62,874 nucleotides of DNA from UBA2365 sp964594045 (GTDB lineage Bacteria; Bacteroidota; Bacteroidia; Chitinophagales; Saprospiraceae). The notes beneath the pieces were generated by a model. That model did not search any database. It saw only the letters and a program-made list of their open reading frames with translations, and was not told where the DNA came from. Position 1 is the stretch's first letter. Each line of letters begins with the position of its first letter. A program made the position numbers and the translations under genes. The DNA lies in NCBI GenBank assembly GCA_964594045.1, contig CAZQKR010000023.1, forward strand, positions 1 through 62,874, written 5' to 3'. Below, one piece after another: positions 42,891 through 53,700 of this stretch.

Positions 42891-45800
42891 TTATTTGATA
42901 GGCATGTTGTCCGGATTTATATTTTTGGTTTTATTGATTTCTATCCTTGGCATTTGCATACTTTTCAAAATCTCCTCATGTTTTTGGATCAGTTCTTCCT
43001 GTTTTTTGATGATCTCCTGCTGTTCCTGAATGGCTTTGATCAATGCCGGTATCAATTTTTCATACGACATGGTCCAAAGATCGGTATTTTCATTTTCAGG
43101 TTGATTTACCGCCTCGGGAATGACCTGGTATACTTCCTGTGCGATCAATCCGATATCTTGCGCACCCTCTTTCAAAACGATCAGTTTATTACCATCATTT
43201 TCAGATTGGTGGTGGAAATACGAAACAGGCTTCAGTTGCAGGATTTCTTTGAGTCCATAAGACAATGTCTTTACATCGCTTTTGATCCTGCTGTCAGAAT
43301 AAGTTGCCCATTCATTGGCCCTGGCCTTTCCGATGCCGTTTTCTGGACTATTGGGTAATTCAAATGCAAATACAGGATTTAGCACACTCTGAAGTCCGAC
43401 CCGGCCGCTTTTCAAAATGGTCAGTGCATTTTTACGATCTGAATTGGAATTGCCCATGCCTATGGCAAAAAGCTGGTCAAACTCGTTCCATTCGGTATTG
43501 CTTGCCGGTGTATAGGCTGTATTGTACCTGCCGAATACAGTTTCGAAAGCGGATTGGGCGATGGTGAATCTGCCCATTGCCACACTATAGTAACCTGAAG
43601 CAGTTGTTTCACGACCCATTGCAATTGCATAATCACCAGAAGCAGTTGTTTCATTACCAAATGCAGTTGAGTAATCACCGGTCGCCTCTGTCTCTAAGCC
43701 GATAGCGAGTGAATAATCACCCTCTGCATAAGTTTTACCACCCATGGCCACAGCGTTGGCCCCGAAAGCCTGTGTATTCCATCCGATCGCAGTTGACCTG
43801 TCACCTGAAGCCAGTGTGCCTGATCCCAATGCTGTTGATCCTCCTCCATAAGCGGTGGTGGAGGTACCTGCAGCAAAAGAACTGTTGCCTGAAGCAATTG
43901 TCTGGATGCCTAAAGCAACGGATCCATTACCAATATTAGTTTTATCCCATTGATTTCCGGAAACGGTTCCGGCTCTGAAAGCAGCTTTGTCGGGATACCA
44001 CATCATGCGGGTTCCTGCTGATGCAGCGGGCGGGTCTCCCGGATTGGTGGTTTTATAGGTTCCGGCAAAAAGGATGTTGCCTTCACCGGTGCCTGAGCCC
44101 TCGGTATGAAGCAGTGCAGTGGGATTGTCCTGACCGATTCCTGTATTTCCGTTTTTTAATATGGTTAAGGCATTATGCCTTTGCCCTCCGGACTTTCCGT
44201 TGCCTATTGAAAACAACCGGTCATTGTCTGACCAACCAGCGGGATTAAAATTGGCAGCCAGCGTGTTGAAACGGCCTAATACAATTTCGTAGCCGGACCT
44301 TGCTTCAGTATCATTCCCTATAGCAAAAGAAAAATTACCATTAGCTGCGGCATTGCTTCCAAGAACAAAGCTACCCAATCCGGCTGCAGTTGTATTAAAC
44401 CCGGCTGCAAAAGAGTATTCTCCGATATGATCTTTATTCCATTGCATTCCATCCACGCCACCTACCCTGAAAGCAGCTTTGTCGGGATACCACATCAAAC
44501 GTGTTCCGGCACCACTGGCCGGTGGTTCTCCTGAGTCATTGTATTTTATAGCACCTGCAAAAAGTATGTTTCCCTCGCCATGACCCTCACCTTTGGCGTG
44601 AATGAGAGCTGTTGGTGTATCTGTTCCAAAGCCAGTAAATCCATTTTTCAGTATGGTTAAAGCATTGGATCGGTTGGTGAATGTAGTACCGTTTCCAATT
44701 GAAAAAAGTTGGTCGTAAGGCTCCCAACCGGTTGCATTGATAGGCTGATACGGTTTGTTGAAACGCCCCAGGGCAGTTTCGTAAGCAGAAGAAGCTGTAG
44801 TGAAATATCCGAGGGCAGTAGTAAAATCTGCAAGAGCTGTGGAAGTGAATCCGGCTGCAAATGAGCCTGTTCCCCTGGCTTTGACATTGTTTCCTGTGGC
44901 AAAGGAAAACAAACCGATACTGTCCTTATTCCATTCTTTGCCGCTGATGACACCTGCCCTGAAAGCAGCCTTATCAGCGTACCAAAGCATGCGTGTTCCT
45001 TCATTTTCTATCGGTATGTTACCCGCGTTGGTAAATTTGATCTCACCCTCAAACAGCACATTTCCCTTGCCTGGACTGATGCCTTTAACATGAACTGCAG
45101 CTAATGGATCAGCGGTTCCGAAACCGACATTTCCATTCCTGCTAATTTCTCCTTCAGTATCTGCATTTCCGTTCCAACTCGGGTCTGTTTCAGACAGTGA
45201 AGTCAGATACCCTGCATTGGCGTGGTTTCCCCAGGAGTATGCTTCTTTCCATTCATTGATATTGGCATCGCTGATCCCAAATGAAGGGCTGGCTTTCCAG
45301 AATGGGTCAGTTTCGGTAAAATTGGTCAGGTAACCCTCTTCAGCATGATTACCCCAATTGAAGGCGGTGTTCCAGTTGCCAATATGCGTATTGGTGATCT
45401 GAAATGAAGGGCTGGTTTTCCAGACTGGATCCAGTTCGCCGCCTTGTTTTAAATATCCGGCGCTGGCGTGATTACCCCAGTTGAAAGCGGTGTTCCAGTT
45501 GGAAATATTGAGGATTGGGAGATTCGTCAGGGAATTGTAATCTGCAGTCTCTGCTTTTTTGGCATAAAAGGCAAATGGAACGCTGAGTATCTGGGTTGTT
45601 CCGGAAATGGTATAATTCGTTCCACCGTTTATATCTGTTTCGGTTTTAAGGAAAAAATTGCCATTGCTCCAGTCAATGTTTGAAAACGTTCCCAAAACAG
45701 GAGTTCCGGTGCCCACTTCAAGACTGACAAGCCCATTGGAATTGGTGGTTGTTGTGTGTCTTTCCACAAAAATTTCAGATCCTGTCGCTGACCCGCGCAG

Positions 45801-46007
45801 GATGCTGATCTGAATGCCTGTTTGCGCATTGGTGACCAATGCACCGCCCGAATTCCGGATTACAGCCTGATAACTCATTTTCTGAGGCATTTGAGCAAAT
45901 GCATTATTGATAAAAATTATAAACAGTAAATTGAACACCAACAATTTACAGATGATGGCATAAGCTGATTTTTCAGTTAGCCTTTTACTGTAGATCAAAT
46001 GTTTCAT
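42891..46007 (-). CDS. Trimeric-fibre-like surface protein with YadA-type head repeats and S74 intramolecular chaperone
   Basis: 1,038 residues from the ATG at 46007; the longer frame start (46103) has no signal-peptide logic. A signal peptide (LLVFNLLFIIFINNAFAQ) leads to an N-terminal domain seen in many Bacteroidota tail-fibre-like proteins. Then come WNTAFNWGNHA..GYL repeats (about 175-275), three long modules of about 140 residues sharing NxLFAG and GTRxxWYPDKAAFR, and YadA-head-like AxGxxSxAxG repeats (about 695-815). A C-terminal Peptidase_S74 chaperone starts at YSDSRIKSDV (about 900), carrying the self-cleavage Ser-Asp pair, and ends in a coiled coil. It should fold as a trimer and release its own C-terminus. 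No T9SS domain is seen in it. The upstream gene encodes a T9SS protein. Confidence 0.85.
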   Translation of the reverse strand: MKHLIYSKRLTEKSAYAIICKLLVFNLLFIIFINNAFAQMPQKMSYQAVIRNSGGALVTNAQTGIQISILRGSATGSEIFVERHTTTTNSNGLVSLEVGTGTPVLGTFSNIDWSNGNFFLKTETDINGGTNYTISGTTQILSVPFAFYAKKAETADYNSLTNLPILNISNWNTAFNWGNHASAGYLKQGGELDPVWKTSPSFQITNTHIGNWNTAFNWGNHAEEGYLTNFTETDPFWKASPSFGISDANINEWKEAYSWGNHANAGYLTSLSETDPSWNGNADTEGEISRNGNVGFGTADPLAAVHVKGISPGKGNVLFEGEIKFTNAGNIPIENEGTRMLWYADKAAFRAGVISGKEWNKDSIGLFSFATGNNVKARGTGSFAAGFTSTALADFTTALGYFTTASSAYETALGRFNKPYQPINATGWEPYDQLFSIGNGTTFTNRSNALTILKNGFTGFGTDTPTALIHAKGEGHGEGNILFAGAIKYNDSGEPPASGAGTRLMWYPDKAAFRVGGVDGMQWNKDHIGEYSFAAGFNTTAAGLGSFVLGSNAAANGNFSFAIGNDTEARSGYEIVLGRFNTLAANFNPAGWSDNDRLFSIGNGKSGGQRHNALTILKNGNTGIGQDNPTALLHTEGSGTGEGNILFAGTYKTTNPGDPPAASAGTRMMWYPDKAAFRAGTVSGNQWDKTNIGNGSVALGIQTIASGNSSFAAGTSTTAYGGGSTALGSGTLASGDRSTAIGWNTQAFGANAVAMGGKTYAEGDYSLAIGLETEATGDYSTAFGNETTASGDYAIAMGRETTASGYYSVAMGRFTIAQSAFETVFGRYNTAYTPASNTEWNEFDQLFAIGMGNSNSDRKNALTILKSGRVGLQSVLNPVFAFELPNSPENGIGKARANEWATYSDSRIKSDVKTLSYGLKEILQLKPVSYFHHQSENDGNKLIVLKEGAQDIGLIAQEVYQVIPEAVNQPENENTDLWTMSYEKLIPALIKAIQEQQEIIKKQEELIQKHEEILKSMQMPRIEINKTKNINPDNMPIK

Positions 46008-46124
46008 ATGGTTAATAATTAATGATTTAGAATTTGAGTTTACAGATCCAAAACTGCTTGTTTTCTGGCTTTTTGACCACAAATACTGGGCGCTTTGAAT
46101 CACGAAATGATAGATTGCAGATCA

Positions 46125-46628
46125 TCACCTGCTATGTTTGATCAGCGTAAAGCTCTTTAGGGGCTTGTCATCCTGTAATACATGGATAATATAGCTTGAA
46201 GGCTCCAGGTGTTGCACCTGAATTATGGTTTCTTCTTCAGTGATATCCTTCATGTCCAGAAGTTGCCCATACAAATTAAAAAGTTGATAACATAATTTTT
46301 CATTCTGAAAATCAACTGCTTTGATCATTAAATGAGTAGAGGCCGGATTTGGGAATAATGTGATTTCCATATTCGCAGAAACGCCAGGTATATCTACTGT
46401 GAAAATTTCATAAGGTTGCTGTAAACCTTCCAGGACAGTTCCATACTCAGTATTGTGACTCAGATAAAATACCTGTCCGGCAGAATAGCTGACTGAACCG
46501 GATGCGTTTGAAACATTTCCTCCGGATGAGATGATGCCTGATTGTGAAGTTGCTTCAGTATAAAAAAGCAGGATGATGATGGAAAATTTTAATAGAAAAC
46601 AGAAATGACATTGTAACCTTTTATTCAT
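46125..46628 (-). CDS. Small T9SS type A cargo protein
   Basis: A 167-residue protein with a signal peptide (FSIIILLFYTEATSQ), a short mature region of about 60 residues (SGGNVSNASGSVSYSAGQ), and a C-terminal type A sorting domain of about 75 residues: ITLFPNPASTHLMIK, YQLFNLYGQLLDM and YIIHVLQDDKPLKSFTLIK. The sorting domain makes up nearly half the protein. It should be exported across the outer membrane and anchored or released. The fibre gene starts 118 bases downstream in the same direction, so the pair may be co-expressed. Confidence 0.88.
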   Translation of the reverse strand: MNKRLQCHFCFLLKFSIIILLFYTEATSQSGIISSGGNVSNASGSVSYSAGQVFYLSHNTEYGTVLEGLQQPYEIFTVDIPGVSANMEITLFPNPASTHLMIKAVDFQNEKLCYQLFNLYGQLLDMKDITEEETIIQVQHLEPSSYIIHVLQDDKPLKSFTLIKHSR

Positions 46629-47306
46629 AGTCGGATTTTTTTAATGAATTCCATTTATCCTGAACATTATTCTGCCTGTTTAACATAGTATTAGGAATGT
46701 TGTTAGCTTGTTAATCTATTTGCATAATAATTTTTTGTCTTTTTTCGATATGATACTATTTTAACAAACAAACCTGTTCATTTGGTTCTTGATTAACAAC
46801 AAAATAAAAGCAAAAAACCGGCAATCTTTCATTTGAGATGCCACTTAATAGCTTTTAAGCTGTTTTTCACCAACTTGTACAGTTTGTAATGCAAAAAATG
46901 AACCAATTTTTTAATGCCTGGACAGAGATAAAGATTTTGGGATTAAGGAGTTGCAAAATGAACAGAAAGGGCAAATTAAATATGTTTATTTATATTATAT
47001 ATTACCTTTATAATTAAATCTTTAAACATGATTAATTATTATAAATTATAAATTGTTGAGAAATTTGATCAAAATCAAGTGTTTTAAAATTCGGATAATA
47101 ATTTTGTCAATTAAGCATTCAAACAAATAAATCACCATGATCCACAACTCAAACATACACCTTAAGGAAAATCTGATGGCCTGAGTAGTAAGGTTTTCAA
47201 TTTATTCCAAGAAATCCCGGAAATTTATATGCATTGAATTTCCGGGATTTTTCATTTAATTTGCAATTAGCCTGTATAGCTGAAGAGTTCTGTGTATATA
47301 TTTAAA
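46629..47306. other. Spacer with a terminator-like hairpin
   Basis: About 680 very AT-rich bases. A good hairpin at 47212-47255 lies 3' of the membrane protein gene. No perfect -7 box for the T9SS gene is seen on the minus strand, and no gene or known RNA. Confidence 0.5.
47212..47255. terminator. Terminator-like hairpin
   Basis: Arms AAATCCCGGAAATT and AATTTCCGGGATTT around an 11-base loop, with T-rich flanks on the plus strand. It lies 52 bases beyond the stop of the minus-strand membrane protein gene. Confidence 0.65.
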
Positions 47307-48098
47307 TTAACATGTCCCGATATCAAGGTGTTCGATCTCTATCAGGCCTAAAAACAACAGGATCAGATAGGCTGCAAAACCTATGAGAAAAGGTAAAACC
47401 GTTCTTGACTTTGATCCTGTGAATTTTGGCTGTAAGAGGGTGATCGCCGTATTGATGCACAGCAGAACTATAATGGCCAGAACAAATTCGAGTCCATAAA
47501 AATAAAAGGGCATTTTATTGATCTGATTAATTCCGTAATATGCCAATTGTTCATTTTCCCAGAATGGCCAAGGTTTGAGGAGGAAAAGGGACAGATAATA
47601 AATCACCCACGTGGACAGGATGACAGGGATAGCGTATCTGAAAATAAATTTATTCTTGTAAAACAGGTACGCACAGGCCAGCAAACCGCTAAGATGAACG
47701 GTGTCCCATACAAACTGGATAAAATGCTGATGATCAGATGGACGCAATGTAAATAATATCGCAAGGAAAATGACAGGTGTCAGACTCATGGCGCCGTGCT
47801 TGAGGTATTTATTGCCGGTAAGCAGTCCCAGCCATGCAATAAGCAAACCGTAGTAACACAGATAAATAATATTATGAAGATTGTTTGTGCTAATATATTT
47901 GATCTGTCCGTTGATCACTTCATATTGCATATCAAATAAATCAAGATCGAAGTGTTGATTGGGTCCGTTATATCCGCAGATTTCCCACTCATACACCCAT
48001 CCATCCCAAGTCAGGTAGATGGCAAGGATCAAAAACCAAACAGACATGAATATGTATCCGGCTTTACGTTCATTAAGGTCAGGGTTCAAATTAATCAT
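47307..48098 (-). CDS. Multi-pass membrane protein of unknown function
   Basis: A 263-residue protein with about seven hydrophobic segments, starting YIFMSVWFLILAIYLTW and ending LIGFAAYLILLFLGLIEIE. The first loop is rich in Cys, Asn, Asp and aromatic residues (WEICGYNGPNQHFDLDLFD) and is likely outside. I do not recognise the family. It follows the SQR-like gene and the 52-residue ORF in the same direction with gaps of 57 and 86 bases, so a link to sulfide or quinone metabolism is possible but unproven. Confidence 0.7.
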   Translation of the reverse strand: MINLNPDLNERKAGYIFMSVWFLILAIYLTWDGWVYEWEICGYNGPNQHFDLDLFDMQYEVINGQIKYISTNNLHNIIYLCYYGLLIAWLGLLTGNKYLKHGAMSLTPVIFLAILFTLRPSDHQHFIQFVWDTVHLSGLLACAYLFYKNKFIFRYAIPVILSTWVIYYLSLFLLKPWPFWENEQLAYYGINQINKMPFYFYGLEFVLAIIVLLCINTAITLLQPKFTGSKSRTVLPFLIGFAAYLILLFLGLIEIEHLDIGTC

Positions 48099-48184
48099 TA
48101 GAGTAAATAAGATTCAATATTTAATATTTTATTGATCTGTTTGTCAGATAGTTAATGCTGTATTTTTTGTCGGCATAAATTATT

Positions 48185-48343
48185 TTATGAGTGACCTCCA
48201 ACAACTATCCGGATGATTTTGAAATTGAGAATTAAAAATCTCAGAAATTGCCATGGAATGAATTTTCGCCAGAACCGGGTATTTTTAGTGGGTACCGGAG
48301 GATAGGATTCTTCACTATAGGGAATATGTATGTTTTTTTCCAT
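48185..48343 (-). CDS. Small 52-residue ORF in the SQR operon
   Basis: ATG at 48343 to TAA at 48185. The peptide begins MEKNIHIPYSEESYPPVP and is basic and aromatic in its second half (FWRKFIPWQFLRFLI), ending VVGGHS. The amphipathic second half could lie on or in a membrane. Composition is coding-like and spacing to its neighbours is short on both sides. I do not know the family. Its position between the SQR-like gene and the membrane protein argues for a real gene. Confidence 0.6.
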   Translation of the reverse strand: MEKNIHIPYSEESYPPVPTKNTRFWRKFIPWQFLRFLILNFKIIRIVVGGHS

Positions 48344-48400
48344 AATTTGAATGATTGAAATTTATTTGATCAATAAAAATTATTAAGGTTCAGCTTTTGG

Positions 48401-49858
48401 TTATTCAGGCAGCAACCACCAGAAGGGGTATCCTTTGGCTTTATGCAAAAACATATAGTGCATGAACCATTTCATCCAATGTCCCGCCAGGCCTGCCTCT
48501 CCCATGGTGTAATTCAAACTTCTGCCGTATTCGGGGAATTTTTTGAAATCAGGAACGATGGGGAAAACCGTCATGGTTGCAGCGGCTCCATTGGTCATTC
48601 CATATCCGGCAGAAACGATGCAGGCTGCGCCCATTTTGCCCATATTAGCCCTGTGATGGAGTTCGTGTTCTCCTTTGTTGACCAGATTTACGATATTAAG
48701 TGCTGTGATCTTGCCCATTACGCCGGAAGGCATGCCTGTTCTCGGCGGAGTAGGGAAGATGTTCAGCCCGTTTTTACTGGTCATGGGTTTGGAGATGGCA
48801 TGTGGCGGTGCAAAAGCAATTCCGGGAGCAAAGATATTTGAATAGTCCTGGTTGCGGTAGACAGAAGGCCAGTCTCCCACGCTCCATTCTTCATAGGGCT
48901 TTGGTGAGTAATCCGCATCGACTTTCATCAGGCCGTTTGGAGCAAATAACACCGAGGTGATATCTGATCCATCCTTTCGGAATGCCTTTAATCCGGCTCC
49001 GGCAAAAGCAGGTATCAGCATTGAAAAATCGAAAGGAATGGTATGTTGTTCACCATCCAGGTTTTCATAATGGATCAGGCCTTTTTCCACTTTGGTGACT
49101 CCCGCTCTTTTGATCCATCTGATATTGTTTTCCCTTAAGAAACTTTCTGCAAACACTCTGGTGGAAGTGATGTAACCTCCGCGTTTGATGTGGGCGCCAC
49201 CCATTCCGAAATCTCCTAATTCGAATTCGTTGGTCAGCCACGTGATCTCTGCCATGTGGCTTAACTTTCTTTTACGGATTTCAAATGCAACATTCAGAAT
49301 GTATTCAAATGCTGCTCCCTGACAAGTTGCCATCGGATGTCCGGTGCCGATCACGATCTTTTGCTTTTCTCCCTCCTGCATTTTTCGGATCACTTCCTGC
49401 AGTGTTTTCCATGCATGTGCAGCATGATCATAGGAGCAGACAGAAACTGTATGATGATTAGGTCCAAGTCCTTCGGTTGCATCAAAATTGAGCTTTGGAC
49501 CGGTCGCATTGACCAGATAATCATAATCAACCTGGTCGGTCTGACCTTTTCTTTCCTCATTTGTATATTCAATCCGAACAAAGGGCTTGTCTGATGTGCC
49601 CTCTCCTTCTGGATGGAGGCTTACCGCTCTGGCCTGCCGGAAATCAATTCCCCACCGCTTATATAAAGGAGCAAGTCTGAATCTGACCTGGTCTATGGTC
49701 ATTTTGCCAACACCGACCCAGATGTTGGAAGGGATCCATTGATAATATGCATTGGGTGCAACAACGGTTACCGTATGTTTTCTGCCCAGTTTCTTTCTTA
49801 GAAATGCAGATGCAGTATGACCTGCTATTCCTGCTCCGAGAACAACAATCTTTGCCAT
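48401..49858 (-). CDS. Sulfide:quinone oxidoreductase-like flavoprotein
   Basis: A 485-residue FAD-dependent protein. It starts with the Rossmann motif VVLGAGIAGHTASAFL. Cys residues occur in SVCSYDHAAHAW, HPMATCQGAAFEY and GAACIVSAGYG; SQR enzymes use Cys pairs near the flavin to oxidise sulfide to polysulfur. ANIFAPGIAFAPPH-type and TGMPSGVMG loops of the family are present, and the C-terminal amphipathic segment (MKWFMHYMFLHKAKGYPFWWLL) fits membrane association. The electron acceptor would be a quinone. Which SQR type it is, and whether the Cys trio is catalytic, needs alignment. The -7 box upstream is at 49894-49901. Confidence 0.85.
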   Translation of the reverse strand: MAKIVVLGAGIAGHTASAFLRKKLGRKHTVTVVAPNAYYQWIPSNIWVGVGKMTIDQVRFRLAPLYKRWGIDFRQARAVSLHPEGEGTSDKPFVRIEYTNEERKGQTDQVDYDYLVNATGPKLNFDATEGLGPNHHTVSVCSYDHAAHAWKTLQEVIRKMQEGEKQKIVIGTGHPMATCQGAAFEYILNVAFEIRKRKLSHMAEITWLTNEFELGDFGMGGAHIKRGGYITSTRVFAESFLRENNIRWIKRAGVTKVEKGLIHYENLDGEQHTIPFDFSMLIPAFAGAGLKAFRKDGSDITSVLFAPNGLMKVDADYSPKPYEEWSVGDWPSVYRNQDYSNIFAPGIAFAPPHAISKPMTSKNGLNIFPTPPRTGMPSGVMGKITALNIVNLVNKGEHELHHRANMGKMGAACIVSAGYGMTNGAAATMTVFPIVPDFKKFPEYGRSLNYTMGEAGLAGHWMKWFMHYMFLHKAKGYPFWWLLPE

Positions 49859-49893
49859 AAAGTTGGTTTTTCTAAATGATTAATTAACTATAA

Positions 49894-49901
49894 CAAAAAT
49901 A
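49894..49901 (-). promoter_or_regulatory. -7 box of the SQR-like operon
   Basis: On the minus strand TATTTTTG matches TAnnTTTG exactly, 35 bases before the ATG. A -33 box is not obvious. Confidence 0.5.
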
Positions 49902-50768
49902 GTCAAAACTTTAAAATATAATAATGTATAGGTGTTGTAAAAAATAATTTTCTTGGGTATGGTAATAATCTTTATGTGAAATCTGTGGAACAAATTTGAA
50001 TGCCCTTATGGATATCAGTAAACAACTGATCATTTATTGAAACTGACTTGTGCATCGAACCGCTGTTTATTTCATCGATAATATGCAGATGAATACTGGA
50101 ATGACAGGCTTGAATTTTCAATCAATCCGGGAGGCATTGAATAATAATGTATAGTTATACATGCGGATCAAGGGTTGAAAATGTCGATCATCATCATTCA
50201 ACTCACTTTGGGGTTGTAAATACAAAACATCCCAAACACCTGGCTTCAACCGGGGCTATTTTCGTTGATGTTCTTCGGACAATCTTCCCGATAGAAATTT
50301 ATCAAAAAAAGCCTTTCTCAAGCAAAGCGTTAAGAGTGTAGCTTGTTGATCAGAATTTATATAAACATAAACCTGGAAATCAGTTCAACCCCTGATTCAC
50401 ATGATACAGATAAATAATATGCGGTAGCTTCGTTTAAATTCTCTGAAAGATCTTGTGCAGAGGATGGTTTGATCCGGTACTTCTCTTAAATATTTCCCTG
50501 CATTCCCTAAAACATATTAAAAAAAATGAAAATATTTAATAAAAAGTTTTTTAGTTAAATACATATTATATATATTTGCTATATGATTGCAAAAATATCA
50601 ACATATATTTAGTAATTCATAATTATTAAATATTGATATTCAGTGATTAACATCCATAAACAGTAGCAACGTTAAACCCAAGCTGATTTGTTGAGACACG
50701 TGTCGATTTATTTTTAAACAGGCATGATGTCCAGGAGAAATTTATTTAATAACAAAACTTATTGTCTC
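49902..50768. other. Long leader and promoter region of the first giant gene
   Basis: Very AT-rich, about 870 bases. The right part carries the -7 box at 50571-50578. A plus-strand frame at 50147-50341 (His-rich start, no known family) is unconvincing. No tRNA, known riboswitch or repeat is seen. Confidence 0.5.
50571..50578 (+). promoter_or_regulatory. -7 box of the first giant gene
   Basis: TATATTTG matches TAnnTTTG exactly and is followed by C. It lies 146 bases before the frame's first ATG (50724), so the leader would be long. Confidence 0.5.
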
Positions 50769-53700
50769 ATGAAGAATTTTTTTCTTTTCAAAACGGAGGG
50801 GAGAGTGGTTTACAAAACATTTAGCTTGTTTTTATTCCTTTTCACCTTTTTGTTTTTACAGAACAATCAAGGTTTAGCTCAGGCTTGCTCTTTGGTTGCT
50901 CAGGATGAGGTTCACATTTCAGTGGACCAAAACTGCCAGGCAGTTATAGATGTAGATCATCTGTTGAATGCTGATCTGACATCCTGCCCTACAGGAAACT
51001 TTACGATTATCATCACCAAACTGAATGGTGATTTGGTAGTTCAGGGAGCTGCCCCGGTTACTTTGCCTTCCGGTTATGCCGGACAGACATTGAGAGGAAG
51101 GGTAGTCGATCAGGTTTCAGGGAATCAGAGTTTGCCAACTTTGATGAACATCACAGATCAATTGAAACCCACATTAGAATGCTTTGAAGTGGCTGTTTCA
51201 GGAACAACTTTTGCGTTGACTCCTGCAAATCCAACTTACCACAGGATGTCTGCACAGAATCCACCTTGTGATGGGTTGGCTCCTGCACCGACTGCTAACG
51301 CTGTTCCATATAATGTGATGGAATTTATGGTTACCCAAAATGGAAATTATACCTTTGATATGAATCCTGGTATACTTTTTCCCGTTGGAGGATACTTTGT
51401 TGCGTTGTACAGGGATGAATTTGATCCAACACATACCAATACACCAAATCCTTGTGATAATTTCATGAGGTTTGAATACGGTGCGAATCCTGCGGCATTT
51501 ACGGTAAGTCTCACCGTAAACACAAGATATTTTCTTGTGACTTCTTCATCTTTTAACGGTCAGTATGGACAATATTCCTATACATATACTGCCCCGCAAA
51601 ATGGAAGAATCGAAGCAAGAAATCCCGATTGCGAATACGAAGTTTACTGCTATGATCAGATTGAAGAGAAAGTAATATTGCGTGCATTTGACAACTGCAA
51701 TTCAAATTCTACCATCACAAAAGTGAGTGAAACGACGACACAGAATACTTGTAACCTAGATTGGGATGTCAATATTTTCAGAAATATTGACAGGATCTAC
51801 AGGGCAACAGATGCTTCAGGTAATCAATCTGCTTTATTACCTGTTGAAATTACAGTGCTGCGACTCACAAATGAGGATTTCTATACCAATATCAGGTTCC
51901 CTGAAGACAGGACTGTTTTGAATGGTAACGCGATTTCATGTGATGAAGATTATGAAACTACTTTGAATGGTTGTTGTGAACCATCACCATGTCCGGTGCC
52001 TGAATTTGCAGGTGTACCTTATTTTGTCAAAGATGGTGATACAACAGATCTTTATCCTTTCCCGGATATGTTATGCAACCTTTCTGCAACTTATATCGAT
52101 GTTCCGGTGAATACACCAAAGCCTAACTGTAACTACAAATGCGTCAGGATCTGGACTGTAACCGAATGGTCTTGCAGCTCTCCTGAAAGATTCAGAGGTC
52201 CTTATATTCAGACCATTGAAGTGGTAGATCAGACTGGACCTGAAATTGAATGTCCTGACAATGTATTGCTGACAACGAATACCAGCGGTGTATTCCATAA
52301 TACTACCAATGGAACAGTGAACTGTGGTTCCAGTTTCCGTTTACCGGTGCCGGCTGCTGAAGATAACTGTCAGACAAACATGACCTGGAATGCCAATATT
52401 TACAATGACAATGACATTGCGATTCAATTTTTGGCAAATATCAATTGGAAAAATGCTCCTTCTGTAATTTTGCCTCTGGGTATCAATACTATTGAATACA
52501 TCATTACAGATGATTGTGGGAATTCAACCACATGTTCTTTCACCGTAACGGTTGAAGACAATACTGCACCAGTTGCAATTTGTCAGCAATTCACAGTCGT
52601 TGCCATTACCTGGGGTGGTTCTGCCAACCTGCCCGCTACTGCTGTCAACAGCGGAAGCTATGATGATTGTCAGTTTGACAGGGTTGAAATTAAGAGAAGA
52701 GAAAGAACATTGGATAAATTTGCTCCTTTCGTAACTTATACATGTGAAGATATTGGAAGAGAATGGTGGGTGATCATGAGAGCTTTCGATAAAGCAGGCA
52801 ATCACAGTGACTGCGAAGTTAAAGTTGAGGTTCAGGACTGGATCGGACCTACGTTGACAGTTCCGGGGCCAATGACCGTAGCTTGTGATTTCTTCTATGA
52901 CAAAAGCGATCTTGCAACCTATTTTGGTTCAGCAACTGCTGATGACAACTGCTTCGTTACTTTGATTGAAAAACCTGCAGTATATGATATCAATGAGTGT
53001 GGAACTGGTACATTAACAAGGACTTTCCGTGCAACTGATAATGGAGGCAGGTTCGTTGAAAAGTCTCAAACAATTACCTTTGAAAGGACAAGCTACTTTG
53101 GTTACAGGAATGGCATGACGACTCCGACAGGTTATGGCGATATAGATTGGCCTGAAAACAATATGAACATTGTCGGATGCATTGATCCATATAACTTCCC
53201 TTCAAACAGTCCGCTGCATCCTGAACAATCCGGATACCCACAACTGATCGAAGGTGCTTGTGACCTGGTTGGATTTACATATTCTGATGAGGTATTCATC
53301 GCCAATGCCGATGATCTGGATACTGAAGGCGCTTGCTTTAAGGTGATCAGAACATGGACCATTAAGGACTGGTGCCACAGGATCAATGGTACATTTGCCA
53401 CATGGCAATTCGATCAGGTACTGGTAGTGAATAATCACGTACCTCCGACTTTCAACAGGATCCTTCCTGACACAACGGTCTGTACCTATGATATTAATTG
53501 TAATAACGGATATATCAAACTTAATCTGACGAGTACAGATGAGTGTACCACTGCTGAAAATATGAAATGGCAGTACAAAATTGACAGAGATAATGATAAT
53601 GCTTTAGGTGTCTATGATATCGTATCTCCTGTTTATAACGGAAATCAGCTTGAAGTGGCTGGTAATTATCCGATAGGAACACATAAAATACTTTGGATCA

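Noticed and set aside
50147..50341. 64-codon plus-strand ORF before the first giant gene
   Set aside because: No family, no promoter or spacing logic; lies in AT-rich spacer.
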